Of a stretch of 64,000 bases of DNA, positions 18,581 to 30,000 are shown one piece after another. The position numbers and the translations under genes were made by a program. Under the pieces are notes generated by a model. It saw only the letters and a program-made list of their open reading frames with translations, was not told the DNA's origin and did no database searches. Position 1 is the first letter of the stretch, and the number at the start of each line of letters is the position of its first letter. Source of the DNA: Streptomyces sp. NRRL F-5126 (GTDB lineage: Bacteria > Actinomycetota > Actinomycetes > Streptomycetales > Streptomycetaceae); the NCBI RefSeq assembly GCF_000721265.1, contig NZ_JOFZ01000005.1:62001-126000 (forward strand), read 5' to 3'.

Positions 18581-20143
18581 GTGTCGGCCAGCACATCCCG
18601 TACGCTCCCGCCGGAGATCGCCGAGTCCGAGTCTGTGATGGCGCTCATCGAGCGGGGTAAGGCTGATGGACAGATCGCCGGCGATGACGTGCGTCGGGCC
18701 TTCGACGCTGACCAGATTCCGCCGACCCAGTGGAAGAACGTCCTGCGCAGCCTCAATCAGATCCTCGAGGAAGAGGGTGTGACGCTGATGGTCAGTGCCG
18801 CGGAGTCGCCCAAGCGGGCCCGCAAGAGCGTCGCGGCGAAGAGTCCGGTCAAACGCCCCGCCGCGCCCAAGCCCGTGGCCGCCGCCCCCGCACCGGCCAA
18901 GACGGTCGCCGCGGCGGTTGTCGCCCCGCCCGCCGCCGAGGTCGTCGAGGCACCGGCCGAGGAGGCCGTCACCGCCGCCGCTCCCGCGAAGAAGTCCGCC
19001 GCCCCCAAGAAGGCGGCGAAGAAGGCCACGGCGAAGAAGGCCACCGCCAAGAAGACGGCTGCCAAGAAGACCGCCGCGAAGAAGGACGCCGACGAGCTCG
19101 GCGAGGCCGAGGAGCCGGCGGAGGAAACGCCCGCGGGCAAGGCCGAGGACGAGGAGGCCGAGGGCGAGGCCAAGGGCTTCGTCCTGTCCGACGACGAGGA
19201 CGACGCGCCCGCCCAGCAGGTCGCGGTCGCCGGCGCCACCGCCGACCCGGTCAAGGACTACCTGAAGCAGATCGGCAAGGTCCCCCTGCTCAACGCCGAG
19301 CAGGAGGTCGAGCTCGCCAAGCGCATCGAGGCGGGCCTCTTCGGTGAGGACAAGCTCGCCGGCGCGGACAAACTCGCGCCGAAGCTCAAACGCGAGCTGG
19401 AGATCATCGCCGAGGACGGCAGGCGCGCCAAGAACCACCTGCTGGAGGCCAACCTCCGACTCGTGGTCTCGCTGGCCAAGCGCTACACCGGCCGCGGCAT
19501 GCTCTTCCTCGACCTGATCCAGGAGGGCAACCTCGGCCTGATCCGCGCGGTCGAGAAGTTCGACTACACCAAGGGCTACAAGTTCTCCACGTACGCGACC
19601 TGGTGGATCAGGCAGGCCATCACCCGCGCCATGGCCGACCAGGCACGCACCATCCGCATCCCGGTGCACATGGTCGAGGTCATCAACAAGCTGGCGCGCG
19701 TGCAGCGCCAGATGCTCCAGGACCTGGGTCGCGAGCCCACCCCGGAGGAGCTCGCCAAGGAGCTCGACATGACCCCGGAGAAGGTCATCGAGGTCCAGAA
19801 GTACGGCCGCGAGCCCATCTCGCTGCACACCCCGCTGGGCGAGGACGGCGACAGCGAGTTCGGCGACCTGATCGAGGACTCCGAGGCGGTCGTGCCGGCG
19901 GACGCCGTGAGCTTCACGCTCTTGCAGGAGCAGCTGCACTCGGTCCTCGACACCCTGTCCGAGCGCGAGGCCGGCGTGGTCTCCATGCGCTTCGGCCTCA
20001 CCGACGGCCAGCCGAAGACGCTGGACGAGATCGGCAAGGTCTACGGGGTCACCCGTGAGCGCATCAGGCAGATCGAGTCCAAGACCATGTCGAAGCTGCG
20101 CCACCCGTCGCGCTCTCAAGTCCTTCGGGACTACCTCGACTGA
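18581..20143 (+). CDS. hrdB: Principal RNA polymerase sigma factor HrdB
   Basis: A 520-residue group 1 sigma-70 factor that directs housekeeping transcription. A variable Lys/Ala/Glu-rich insert (about 80-200) carries histone-like AKKATAKK repeats. Region 1.2 begins [16 protein letters not shown] (about 222), region 2 includes [16 protein letters not shown] (about 330-345), and region 4.2 has [12 protein letters not shown] (about 490). GTG 18581 gives the conserved [15 protein letters not shown] start; TTG 18575 is two codons earlier. It follows whiH and ends in a strong terminator, so it is transcribed alone from 18388-18412. Confidence 0.98.
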   Translation: MSASTSRTLPPEIAESESVMALIERGKADGQIAGDDVRRAFDADQIPPTQWKNVLRSLNQILEEEGVTLMVSAAESPKRARKSVAAKSPVKRPAAPKPVAAAPAPAKTVAAAVVAPPAAEVVEAPAEEAVTAAAPAKKSAAPKKAAKKATAKKATAKKTAAKKTAAKKDADELGEAEEPAEETPAGKAEDEEAEGEAKGFVLSDDEDDAPAQQVAVAGATADPVKDYLKQIGKVPLLNAEQEVELAKRIEAGLFGEDKLAGADKLAPKLKRELEIIAEDGRRAKNHLLEANLRLVVSLAKRYTGRGMLFLDLIQEGNLGLIRAVEKFDYTKGYKFSTYATWWIRQAITRAMADQARTIRIPVHMVEVINKLARVQRQMLQDLGREPTPEELAKELDMTPEKVIEVQKYGREPISLHTPLGEDGDSEFGDLIEDSEAVVPADAVSFTLLQEQLHSVLDTLSEREAGVVSMRFGLTDGQPKTLDEIGKVYGVTRERIRQIESKTMSKLRHPSRSQVLRDYLD

Positions 20144-20171
20144 TTCGGTCGGAGGCACACCAGTACGACGC

Positions 20172-20221
20172 ACGCGGCAGGGCCCGGTTCCTCTTTCGAG
20201 GGGACCCGGGCCCTGCCGCGT
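20172..20221 (+). terminator. hrdB terminator
   Basis: Perfect 16-bp arms (ACGCGGCAGGGCCCGG and its complement) enclose an 18-base loop and are followed by TTT, 28 bases after the hrdB stop. Confidence 0.85.
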
Positions 20222-20294
20222 TTCGCGCTTCGGCGCCAGGACAGGTTGGATGACTCCGAGTGGATCACTTTTCCACGGAGAGTCAGGAGAGCAG

Positions 20295-21173
20295 ATGCGT
20301 CGCCCCTTCGCCAGAGCCGTCCACACCGCGCCCCGCGGCCGTACCCCGGTGCCCTCCCGGGCGCTGTACGGGGGACTCGCCGCGCTGACCGCCTCGGCGC
20401 TGCTGCCGCTCGCCGCGGCGGCCCCCGCGGCGGGCAGCGCCGTGATCGGGGGCGCGCCCGCCTCCACGTCCGACCACCCGTGGGTGGTGGCGCTGGTCAG
20501 TCAGGACCGCTTCGGTTCCGGGCGTGCGGGACAGTTCTGCGGGGGCGCGGTGGTCGGGCCGACCAAGGTGCTCACGGCGGCCCACTGCGTGAGTGACGAC
20601 ATCCTCGGCAAGGGTCCTGACAACATCGGCGACCTGCATGTGATCGCGGGGCGGGACCGGCTCACCGCTCCTGGCGGCGAATCCGTCGCGGTGCGGTCGT
20701 ACGCGGTGGACCCCGCGTACCGGCCGAGCAGCAACGAGAACGACATCGCCGTGCTGACGCTGAAGACGGCGCTGCCGGCCTCGTCGGCGATCGCGCCGGA
20801 GCGGCCGGGCGGGGCGGGGGCGAAGCCCGGGAGCAAGGCGCAGGTGCTGGGCTGGGGCGATACGACAGGCCGCGGCGACTATGCGGGCGGGCTGCGCTCC
20901 TCGCCCGTCATGGTGCTGCCGGACGCGCAGTGCGAGAAGGCCTACCCGGGCGGCTCGTCGGCCCGTTACGCGGCGTCCTCGATGCTCTGTGCCGGCGACC
21001 CGCACGGGGGCCACGACGCCTGCCAGGGCGACAGCGGCGGCCCCCTGGTCGCCAACGGGCGCCTCATCGGGCTGGTGTCGTGGGGGAGCGGCTGCGGGCT
21101 CGCGGACGCGCCGGGCGTCTACGCCCGTGTCACGTCCGATCTGGCGCCGGTGGCGGGTGCCGTCGGGCGGTGA
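20295..21173 (+). CDS. Secreted trypsin-like serine protease (S1A)
   Basis: A 292-residue secreted endopeptidase. A signal peptide with a long cationic N-region (ending about residue 52, AAAPAAGSA) is followed by VIGGAPAS, the start of the mature chymotrypsin fold. The triad is visible as LTAAHC (His), NENDIAVL (Asp) and GDSGGP (Ser). The residue six before the Ser is Asp (DACQGDSGG), predicting trypsin-like cleavage after Arg or Lys. ATG 20295 has AGGAGAG just upstream. It lies alone after the hrdB terminator. Confidence 0.93.
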   Translation: MRRPFARAVHTAPRGRTPVPSRALYGGLAALTASALLPLAAAAPAAGSAVIGGAPASTSDHPWVVALVSQDRFGSGRAGQFCGGAVVGPTKVLTAAHCVSDDILGKGPDNIGDLHVIAGRDRLTAPGGESVAVRSYAVDPAYRPSSNENDIAVLTLKTALPASSAIAPERPGGAGAKPGSKAQVLGWGDTTGRGDYAGGLRSSPVMVLPDAQCEKAYPGGSSARYAASSMLCAGDPHGGHDACQGDSGGPLVANGRLIGLVSWGSGCGLADAPGVYARVTSDLAPVAGAVGR

Positions 21174-21221
21174 GCCGCCAAGCGCTCACAGAGGCCGTGA
21201 GGGCCTCCTGGCGCAGAGATG

Positions 21222-21258
21222 GGGCGGCCGCCATCCGCTGGTGCGGTGGCGGCCGCCC
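21222..21258. terminator. Bidirectional terminator between protease and DUF7455 genes
   Basis: GGGCGGCCGCCA and TGGCGGCCGCCC are perfect 12-bp arms, extended by CCGC/GCGG across a one-base bulge, between two convergent genes. Confidence 0.7.
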
Positions 21259-21309
21259 GTCGGCCGTCTCGTTGCACGGCCCTCGGCTCGTCGTGTCGGA
21301 TGTGAGGTG

Positions 21310-21540
21310 TCAGCGCTCCTCTTCGCCGGCGACGGCGGGTACGTCCGTCAGCCGGTCGGTCTCATCCTGTATTTCCGCGGCGATCTTCTTGAGTTCCGGC
21401 TCGAACTTGCGCCCGTGGTGGGCGCAGAAGAGCAGCTCACCGCCGCTGGTCAGCAGGACACGCAGGTAGGCCTGGGCGCCGCAGCGGTCACAACGGTCGC
21501 CCGCCGTCAGGGGGCTCGCGGGGGTCAGAACAGTAGTCAC
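21310..21540 (-). CDS. Small DUF7455-like protein with zinc-ribbon-like cysteines
   Basis: A 76-residue cytoplasmic protein. CDRCGAQ (about 17-23) and CAHHGRK (about 39-45) give a CxxC...CxHH pattern that could bind zinc. The C-terminal 30 residues are acidic and helical (ELKKIAAEIQDETDRL). It resembles small proteins annotated DUF7455 that sit beside parE/gyrB-like genes in Streptomyces; function unknown. The start is GTG 21540. It is divergent from parE across a 446-bp region. Confidence 0.8.
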   Translation of the reverse strand: MTTVLTPASPLTAGDRCDRCGAQAYLRVLLTSGGELLFCAHHGRKFEPELKKIAAEIQDETDRLTDVPAVAGEEER

Positions 21541-21986
21541 GTCGCCTCTTCTCTAGCTCGACGAGCTGTCGTACCAGGGTCAACATCCAACCAGGCCGAA
21601 AACGTTCCCGCTCGCGGCCGTTCTTCGAAAAATTCTTCCGAAGTGGTGTGGGTGCTGACGGTTGGCGGCGAATGAGCCGTATTGCTGAGCTTTACGGATT
21701 TCGCATGGATGTCGGGGGTGGTGCTGGTCCTCGGTCCTCCCGGCCGGCTTGCCGGTTGTTGATGAGGACGTGCCCGGAGCCTAAATGGTTCATGCCTGGA
21801 AGGGAACGTGAGCTGTGCGGCAGTCACGCAATATATCGAACATACATGCGAGCATGCACTAGCATGCCGTACGACGAGGGTGGCGTTACATCGGCTCTAC
21901 CAGGCCTCTGTACCCTCTGACCGATGACCGGAGCCGGGCCTTTACCCCACGAGGCCATATCTCAAATTCAGCGAGGAGCGAACCGA
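21541..21986. other. 446-bp divergent promoter region upstream of parE
   Basis: Markedly lower in G+C than its surroundings and with no protein-like frame. It contains near-direct repeats TTCTTCGAA/TTCTTCCGAA (about 21622-21643) and three GCATG-type repeats near 21846-21865. A possible parE promoter is TTACAT...TACCCT (about 21886-21916) with a wide spacer. No known RNA motif was recognised. Confidence 0.5.
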
Positions 21987-24113
<2,127 letters not shown>

Positions 24114-24125
24114 GCGACACCGGGA

Positions 24126-24161
24126 ATTCCTGCTCTCCACCCCCGGGTGGAGAGCAGGAAT
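24126..24161 (+). terminator. parE terminator
   Basis: Perfect 16-bp arms (ATTCCTGCTCTCCACC and its complement) enclose a 4-base loop, 12 bases after the parE stop. There is no T tract. Confidence 0.8.
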
Positions 24162-24251
24162 CCACCTGCGTTCCACCCGGGCGCTGATCCGCTGACCTGT
24201 GCTTCCTCCGTACCTTCAGGGAGTCGGACCGCTTCGTTCCCGGAGGACACC

Positions 24252-24773
24252 GTGAAGGAACTGCTGTACGTGCTGGCGATCATCGCCCTGGTCGTCGTCA
24301 TGGTCATGCGCCAGGCGCGGCCGCGCCGCATCGGCGGCGACGCCCGCCGCTCGTTCGTCTTCCCGATCGTCATGGTGGTCCTCGGCGTGCGGGAGGGCCA
24401 CCTCGTCGACGCGGACCACGCCGGCGTCTCGGTCGCGCTCCTCGCCGCCGAGCTGCTGGTCGGCGTCCTCATGGGCGTCGGCTGGGCCGTCACGAGCAAG
24501 GTGTGGCGGGAGCAGGACGGCTCCGTGTGGTCCCGCGGCACGAAGGCGACCGCGGGTGTCTGGCTCGCCGGCTTCGCCGGCCGCATGGGGATCATGGGTC
24601 TCGGCGCCCTGGTCGGCATCCACCAGTCCTACGGCGCCCTGCTGATCACGCTCGGCATCTCGTTCGCCCTGCGCAGCCTGCTGCTCATGCACCGCGCCGG
24701 CGCACTGCCTTCCGGCGCCGGCGCGTCGTACGGTGGCGCCGTGGCCGGGCGTGCGTGGAAGGACAGGGTGTGA
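24252..24773 (+). CDS. CcdC/DUF1453-like membrane protein
   Basis: A 173-residue integral membrane protein with about four to five hydrophobic helices. The first is ELLYVLAIIALVVVMVM (3-19), followed by RQARPRRIGGDARR, a basic loop typical of the family. Similar proteins are annotated CcdC or DUF1453; the biochemical role is unknown. GTG 24252 follows GGAGGA by a short spacer. Its stop overlaps the GTG of the downstream histidine kinase (GTGTGA), so the three genes 24252-26649 form one operon. Confidence 0.8.
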   Translation: MKELLYVLAIIALVVVMVMRQARPRRIGGDARRSFVFPIVMVVLGVREGHLVDADHAGVSVALLAAELLVGVLMGVGWAVTSKVWREQDGSVWSRGTKATAGVWLAGFAGRMGIMGLGALVGIHQSYGALLITLGISFALRSLLLMHRAGALPSGAGASYGGAVAGRAWKDRV

Positions 24774-25972
24774 GACCAGCGACGTGGACGCAGTGGCCCG
24801 CGTGGGAGGCCGGCGATGCGCACATCATCGCGTCTTCCCCGGTCGCGGCGTCACTTCCGGCGACCGGCGGGGGCAGGCAGTTCCGCCTCGCCCTCCGGGC
24901 CGTCGTGCCGATGTCCGTCATCTACGCGATCTTCTCCGAGCACCACATCAGCGGCTGGCTCGCCGGGGTGGTGCAGGCGGCGGCCGTGGCCGCCGCCGGC
25001 TGGCTGATGTGGGTCTTCAACCGGTCCACGCGTCAGCACAGGCTCGTGCCCTCGCTGCTCTCCGGAGGGCTGCTGCTGGTGGCCGCCGCCGTCGGGCAGT
25101 GGCAGGGGTTCTCGGTCGCCGTGGCGATGCTCACCTTCGGCTGCGCCCTCGTCGCGATCCAGCGCATGCCGCTCGCCGCCGGTGTCCCGGTCGCGGCCGT
25201 GGCGCTGGGCGGCTACACGGTCGCCAACCACCAGACGTTGATCAGCAGCGTGGTCACGCTCGTGGGCATGGGGCTCGCCGGGTGCGTGATGCGCCTTGAC
25301 GCCGGGTCCCGCCACCGCCTGAAGGTGCAGGAGCGGGCGGCGCGCGCCGCCGAGGCCGAGTCCGCCGCGCTCGGGGAGCGCGCCAGGATCGCGCGTGACA
25401 TCCACGACGTACTCGCCCACAGCCTCTCCGCGCAGCTCGTGCACCTGGAGGCGGCCCGGCTGCGTATCGAGCAGGAGGAGCCGGGGCCCTTCAGGGACCA
25501 GATACTTCAACGGGTGGTCGCCGCGCGCTCCATGGCACGCGACGGCCTCGCCGAGACCCGGCAGGCGCTGTCGGCGCTGCGCGGCGAGATGGCCCCGCTC
25601 GGCGACTACCTGCGCGAGGTGGCGGCGAGCGACGGCGCCGAGGTCGACGTGGAGGGCACGCCGCGGCCGGTGCCCACGGAGGCCTCGCAGACGGTGCGCA
25701 GGGTCGTCCAGGAGGCCCTCACGAACGTCCGCAAGCACGCGCCCGGCGCCCGGGTGCACATCGACCTCACCTACGGCCCCGACGAGCTGGCGCTGTGCGT
25801 GCGCGATTCGGGCGGCGGGGGAGCGGCACCGCAGGAACTCGCCTCCTCGGGTTCCGGATACGGTCTCCTCGGCATGCGTGAACGCGCCGAGCTCCTCGGC
25901 GGCACGCTGGAGGCCGGCCCGGTCGGGGACGGCGGGAAGGGGTACAGCGTGCGGCTGAGAGTGCCGGCGTGA
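24770..25972 (+). CDS. NarL-type (HisKA_3) sensor histidine kinase
   Basis: A 400-residue membrane sensor kinase. About five hydrophobic segments (residues 40-175) are followed by a dimerisation/phosphoacceptor domain with ERARIARDIHDVLAHSLSAQ (His near residue 213). A C-terminal HATPase domain ends with SGYGLLGMRERAELLGG. The sensor has no large extracellular loop, so it probably senses within the membrane. It overlaps both neighbours by 4 bases and pairs with the response regulator at 25969. Signal unknown. Confidence 0.9.
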   Translation: MRPATWTQWPAWEAGDAHIIASSPVAASLPATGGGRQFRLALRAVVPMSVIYAIFSEHHISGWLAGVVQAAAVAAAGWLMWVFNRSTRQHRLVPSLLSGGLLLVAAAVGQWQGFSVAVAMLTFGCALVAIQRMPLAAGVPVAAVALGGYTVANHQTLISSVVTLVGMGLAGCVMRLDAGSRHRLKVQERAARAAEAESAALGERARIARDIHDVLAHSLSAQLVHLEAARLRIEQEEPGPFRDQILQRVVAARSMARDGLAETRQALSALRGEMAPLGDYLREVAASDGAEVDVEGTPRPVPTEASQTVRRVVQEALTNVRKHAPGARVHIDLTYGPDELALCVRDSGGGGAAPQELASSGSGYGLLGMRERAELLGGTLEAGPVGDGGKGYSVRLRVPA

Positions 25973-26649
25973 CGGGCGCGGGGCCCGCCAGGGTGGTCGT
26001 CGCGGACGATCAGGCGGTGGTCAGGGAGGGCATCGTCATGCTGCTCGGCCTGCTGCCCGGCATCGAGGTGGTGGGGGCCGCGAAGGACGGCGACGAGGCC
26101 GTGGAGCTCGTCGCGCGGCTGGCTCCCGACGTCGTACTGATGGACCTCAGGATGCCGCGCTGCGACGGGGTCGAGGCCACGCGCCGCATCCGCAGAAACC
26201 ACCCGGGCACCCAGGTCGTGGTGCTCACCACCTTCGCCGACGACGAGTCCCTGTTCGCCGCCCTCCGGGCGGGCGCGCGCGGCTACCTCACCAAGGACGC
26301 GCAGGGCGACGACATCGTCAAGGCGGTGACGGACGTGCTGGCCGGGCAGGCGGGGCTCGCGCCCGCCATGCAGCGCAGGCTGCTCGAGCGCGTCACCGAG
26401 CCGCAGCGGGCCCCCGCGCCCGCGGAGCCGCCCGACGGGCTCACCGCGCGCGAGGCCGAGGTGCTCTCCCTGGTCGCCGAGGGACTGTCCAACAAGGAGA
26501 TCGCCGGCCGCCTGCACATCGGCGCGGCGACGGTGAAGACCCACATCAACAACCTCTTCGCGAAGACCGGGGTCCGCGACCGGGCCCAGGCCGTTCGGTA
26601 CGCCTACCAGCGCGGACTCATCGAGCCACCCGGGACATCCATCACCTGA
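25969..26649 (+). CDS. NarL/LuxR-family response regulator
   Basis: A 226-residue response regulator. The receiver domain has VVVADDQ at its N-terminus and the phosphoacceptor Asp in VVLMDLRMPRCDGVE (about residue 57). The LuxR-type HTH is at the C-terminus (LTAREAEVLSLVAEGLSNKE, then ATVKTHINNLFAKTG). The GTG start overlaps the kinase stop (GTGA), so synthesis is coupled to the kinase. Target genes are unknown. Confidence 0.92.
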   Translation: MTGAGPARVVVADDQAVVREGIVMLLGLLPGIEVVGAAKDGDEAVELVARLAPDVVLMDLRMPRCDGVEATRRIRRNHPGTQVVVLTTFADDESLFAALRAGARGYLTKDAQGDDIVKAVTDVLAGQAGLAPAMQRRLLERVTEPQRAPAPAEPPDGLTAREAEVLSLVAEGLSNKEIAGRLHIGAATVKTHINNLFAKTGVRDRAQAVRYAYQRGLIEPPGTSIT

Positions 26650-27017
26650 TGCCGGCGACCGCCGGGGGCGCTCGACCTCTGCGGGGGAGCGGGAACAACC
26701 GGCGGGACACTGCTGTCCGCGGCGGCGTCCCGCCGCCGCCGCGACCGTGCTCGCGGGCCGGCTCGGCACCGTGCTCTCCTGACATCGATTGCGTCGACAT
26801 CCCGAAAGGAACGCAAGCGGCTTGCGTTCCTTTCTGTTCGCTTGCGTTGACGCATATTCCCGTGCCGCCCCAGGGCTCTGTGCGTGCACGAGTCCCGATG
26901 TCCAGAGAGCATGACAAGTCCATCGTGTTCCAGCCGTAGACGACATAGCATTTCTCTGCAACTCTCTGACCGGACTACGCAAAAGACTCTGTTGATCAAC
27001 GCAGAATGCGGGTATCC
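26650..27017. other. 368-bp region upstream of the GH87-like gene
   Basis: No gene is apparent. The 3' half (from about 26800) is notably A+T-richer than the flanks. It contains the inverted repeat 26804-26834 and a further CTTGCG at 26841-26846. A TTGACG at about 26846 is a possible -35 element without a clear -10. No good ribosome site precedes the downstream ATG. Confidence 0.6.
26804..26848. promoter_or_regulatory. Inverted repeat with repeated CTTGCGTT sites
   Basis: GAAAGGAACGCAAG (26804-26817) and its exact complement (26821-26834) flank a 3-bp spacer. CTTGCGTT occurs at 26821-26828 and 26841-26848, 20 bp apart, and its complement AACGCAAG at 26810-26817. It may be a LacI-type operator for the downstream enzyme and may also act as a terminator for the two-component operon. 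Confidence 0.5.
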
Positions 27018-30000
27018 ATGAGAGTGCAACGTTCCAGACGGCGAACACTCGCCGTTGTCACCACCACCAGCCTCCTGCTGGTCGGCTGGCCGTCCTTCGC
27101 GGCGGCGGCCGACGGGCACCACCCGGCCGGCGGCCACACCGCGGCCGCCGCGCACCGGGCCGCGACGAAGAAGGTCACCGACGGGGACCAGTCCACCTAC
27201 TGGCAGTCCGCGGGCAAGGGCGACCAGTGGGTGCAGAAGGACCTCGGCGCCACCCGGCGCGTCGACAGGGTCACCCTGAAACTGCCCGCCGACTGGAAGG
27301 CGCGCAAGGAGACGCTGTCCCTCCAGGGCAGCCGGAACGGCAGCGGCTTCGAGACGCTCAAGACATCGGCCGCGTACACGTTCAGCCCCGGCTCCGGCAA
27401 CACCGTCACCGTCTCCTTCCCCGCCACGAAGGAGCGCTGGATACGCGCGAACATCACCCACAACTCGGCAGGATCCAGGGCCCAGTTGTCCGAGCTGGTG
27501 GTCCACACCGCGACCGCCGCCACGCAGGACCTCGCGCTCGGCAAGACCATGACGGCGAGCGGGTACAACGACGTCTACCCCGCGCCCAACGCCAACGACG
27601 GCAACCAGTCCACCTACTGGGAGAGCAAGAACAACGCCTTCCCGCAATGGATACAGGTCGACCTCGGCTCGTCGGTCGCCGTCAACAGCGTCGTGCTCAA
27701 GCTGCCCGCCGACTGGCCCGCCAGGAACCAGACCCTCCGCCTGCAGGGATCGTCCAACGGAACCGATTTCTCCGACATCGCGGCCTCCAAGGCGTACGCG
27801 TTCAGCCCGTCGTCCGGCAACACCGCGACGATCAGCTTCAACTCGCTGACCACGCGCTACATCAGGGCGACGTTCACCGCCAACACCGGGTGGCCCGCGG
27901 GGCAGGTCTCCGAGTTCGAGGTCTACGGCCCCGCAACCGGTGACACGCAGGCGCCCACGGCGCCGAGCGGCCTCACCCTCACCCAGCCGTCCACCGGGCA
28001 GATCCGGCTCGGCTGGCACCCGTCCACCGACGACACCGCGGTGACCGGCTACGACATCTACCGCGACAGCGAACTGGTCTCCACCGTCGCGGGCGACGTC
28101 ACCTCGTACACCGAGAGCCAGCCGGCCAGTGCCACCGTCACCTACTTCGTGCGGGCCAGGGACGCGGCCGGCAATGTCTCGGCCAACAGCAACAGCGTGA
28201 CCAGGAAGGGCGACACCGGCGACACGCAGGCGCCCACCGCGCCGGGCGGCCTCGCCTGCACGGAGACCGCCGACGGCCAGGTGAAGCTCACCTGGACCGC
28301 GTCCACCGACAACGAGGGCGTGACGGGCTACGACATCTACCGCGGCGACCAGCGCATCGGCTCGGTCGACGGCTCCACCACCACCTACACCGACACGAAG
28401 GCGGGCAGCGGCACCGTCACGTACTACGTGCGGGCCAAGGACGCGGCAGGCAACGTGTCGGCCGACAGCAACAGCGTCACACGCAATGGTTCGGCGGGCA
28501 CGGCGTCCAACCTCGCCGTCGGCAAGCCGATCACGGCGTCCTCGTCCGTCTACACGTACGTCGCGGCGAACGCGAACGACAACGACACCTCCACGTACTG
28601 GGAGGGCGCGGGCGGCAGTTACCCCGACACCCTGACGGTGAAGCTGGGGGCCAACGCGGACACCAAGAGCGTCGTCGTCAAGCTCGACCCGGCATCGGTG
28701 TGGTCCGCGCGCACCCAGCACATCGAGGTGCTCGGCCGCGAGCAGGACGCGTCCGGCTTCACCAGCCTGGTGCCCGGGAAGGACTACGCCTTCGACCCGG
28801 CGAGCGGCAACACGGTGACGATCCCGGTGTCCGCGCGCGTCGCCGACGTGCAGCTCAAGTTCACCGCCAACAGCGGCGCGCCCGCCGGCCAGGTGGCGGA
28901 GCTCCAGGTGCTCGGCACGCCCGCGCCCAACCCCGACCTCCAGGTCACTGCCGTCTCCGCGTCGCCCGCCTCGCCCGTGGAGTCCGACCCGATCACCCTC
29001 TCCGCGACGGTGAAGAACACCGGCGCGCTGGCGGCCCCCGCGAGCACGGTCGCGTTCGACCTGGGCGGCAGCAAGGTCGCCACCGCGGACGTCGGCGCGC
29101 TCGCCGCGGGCGCCGAGGCCAAGGTCACGGCGGACATCGGCGCGCAGAGCGCCGGCACCTACGTGCTGAGCGCCGTGGCGGACCCGGACAACAAGGTCAT
29201 CGAGTCCAACGAGACCGACAACACCTTCACGGCGCCGTCCGGCCTCGTGGTCAAGCCGGTAGCCAGCTCCGACCTGGTCGCGACCGCCGTCGCCACCTCG
29301 CCGTCCGCCCCGTCGGCCGGTGACACCGTCACCTTCTCCGTCGCGGTGAAGAACCAGGGCACCGTCGCCGCCGCGTCCGGCACGCACGCCGTCACGCTCA
29401 CGCTCCTCGACGAGAAGAGCGGCACCGTCAAGACGCTGACCGGCTCGTTCAGCGGCGCCCTCGCGCCCGGCGCGACCTCCTCCCCGGTCTCGCTCGGCAC
29501 CTGGAAGGCGGCCGACGGGTCGTACACGGAGAAGGTCGTCGTGGCGAAGGACGACAACGAACTGCCGGTGAAGCAGGCGAACAACACATCCACGCAGTCG
29601 TTCTTCGTCGGGCGCGGCGCCGACATGCCGTACGACACCTACGAGGCCGAGGACGGCGTGGTCGGCGGCGGGGCGAAGGTCATCGGCCCCAACCGCACCA
29701 TCGGCGACCTCGCGGGCGAGGCGTCGGGGCGCAAGGCCGTGACGCTCGACAGCACCGGCAACTACGTCGAGTTCACCACGAGGGCCGACACGAACTCGCT
29801 CGTCACACGGTTCTCCATCCCGGACTCCGCGGGCGGCGGCGGCACCGACGCCACCCTCGACGTCTACGTGGACGGCAAGTTCCTCAAGGCCGTCGACCTC
29901 ACGTCGAAGTACGCCTGGCTGTACGGCGACGAGACGGCGCCCGGCAACTCGCCGGGATCCGGCGCCCCGCGGCACGTCTACGACGAGGCGAACGTCCTGC

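Noticed and set aside
21648..21920. A 90-codon plus-strand frame upstream of parE
   Set aside because: Its third positions are not G/C-biased, and its residues (many Cys, Met and Tyr in a low-G+C patch) do not look like Streptomyces coding sequence. The region is better read as promoter DNA.
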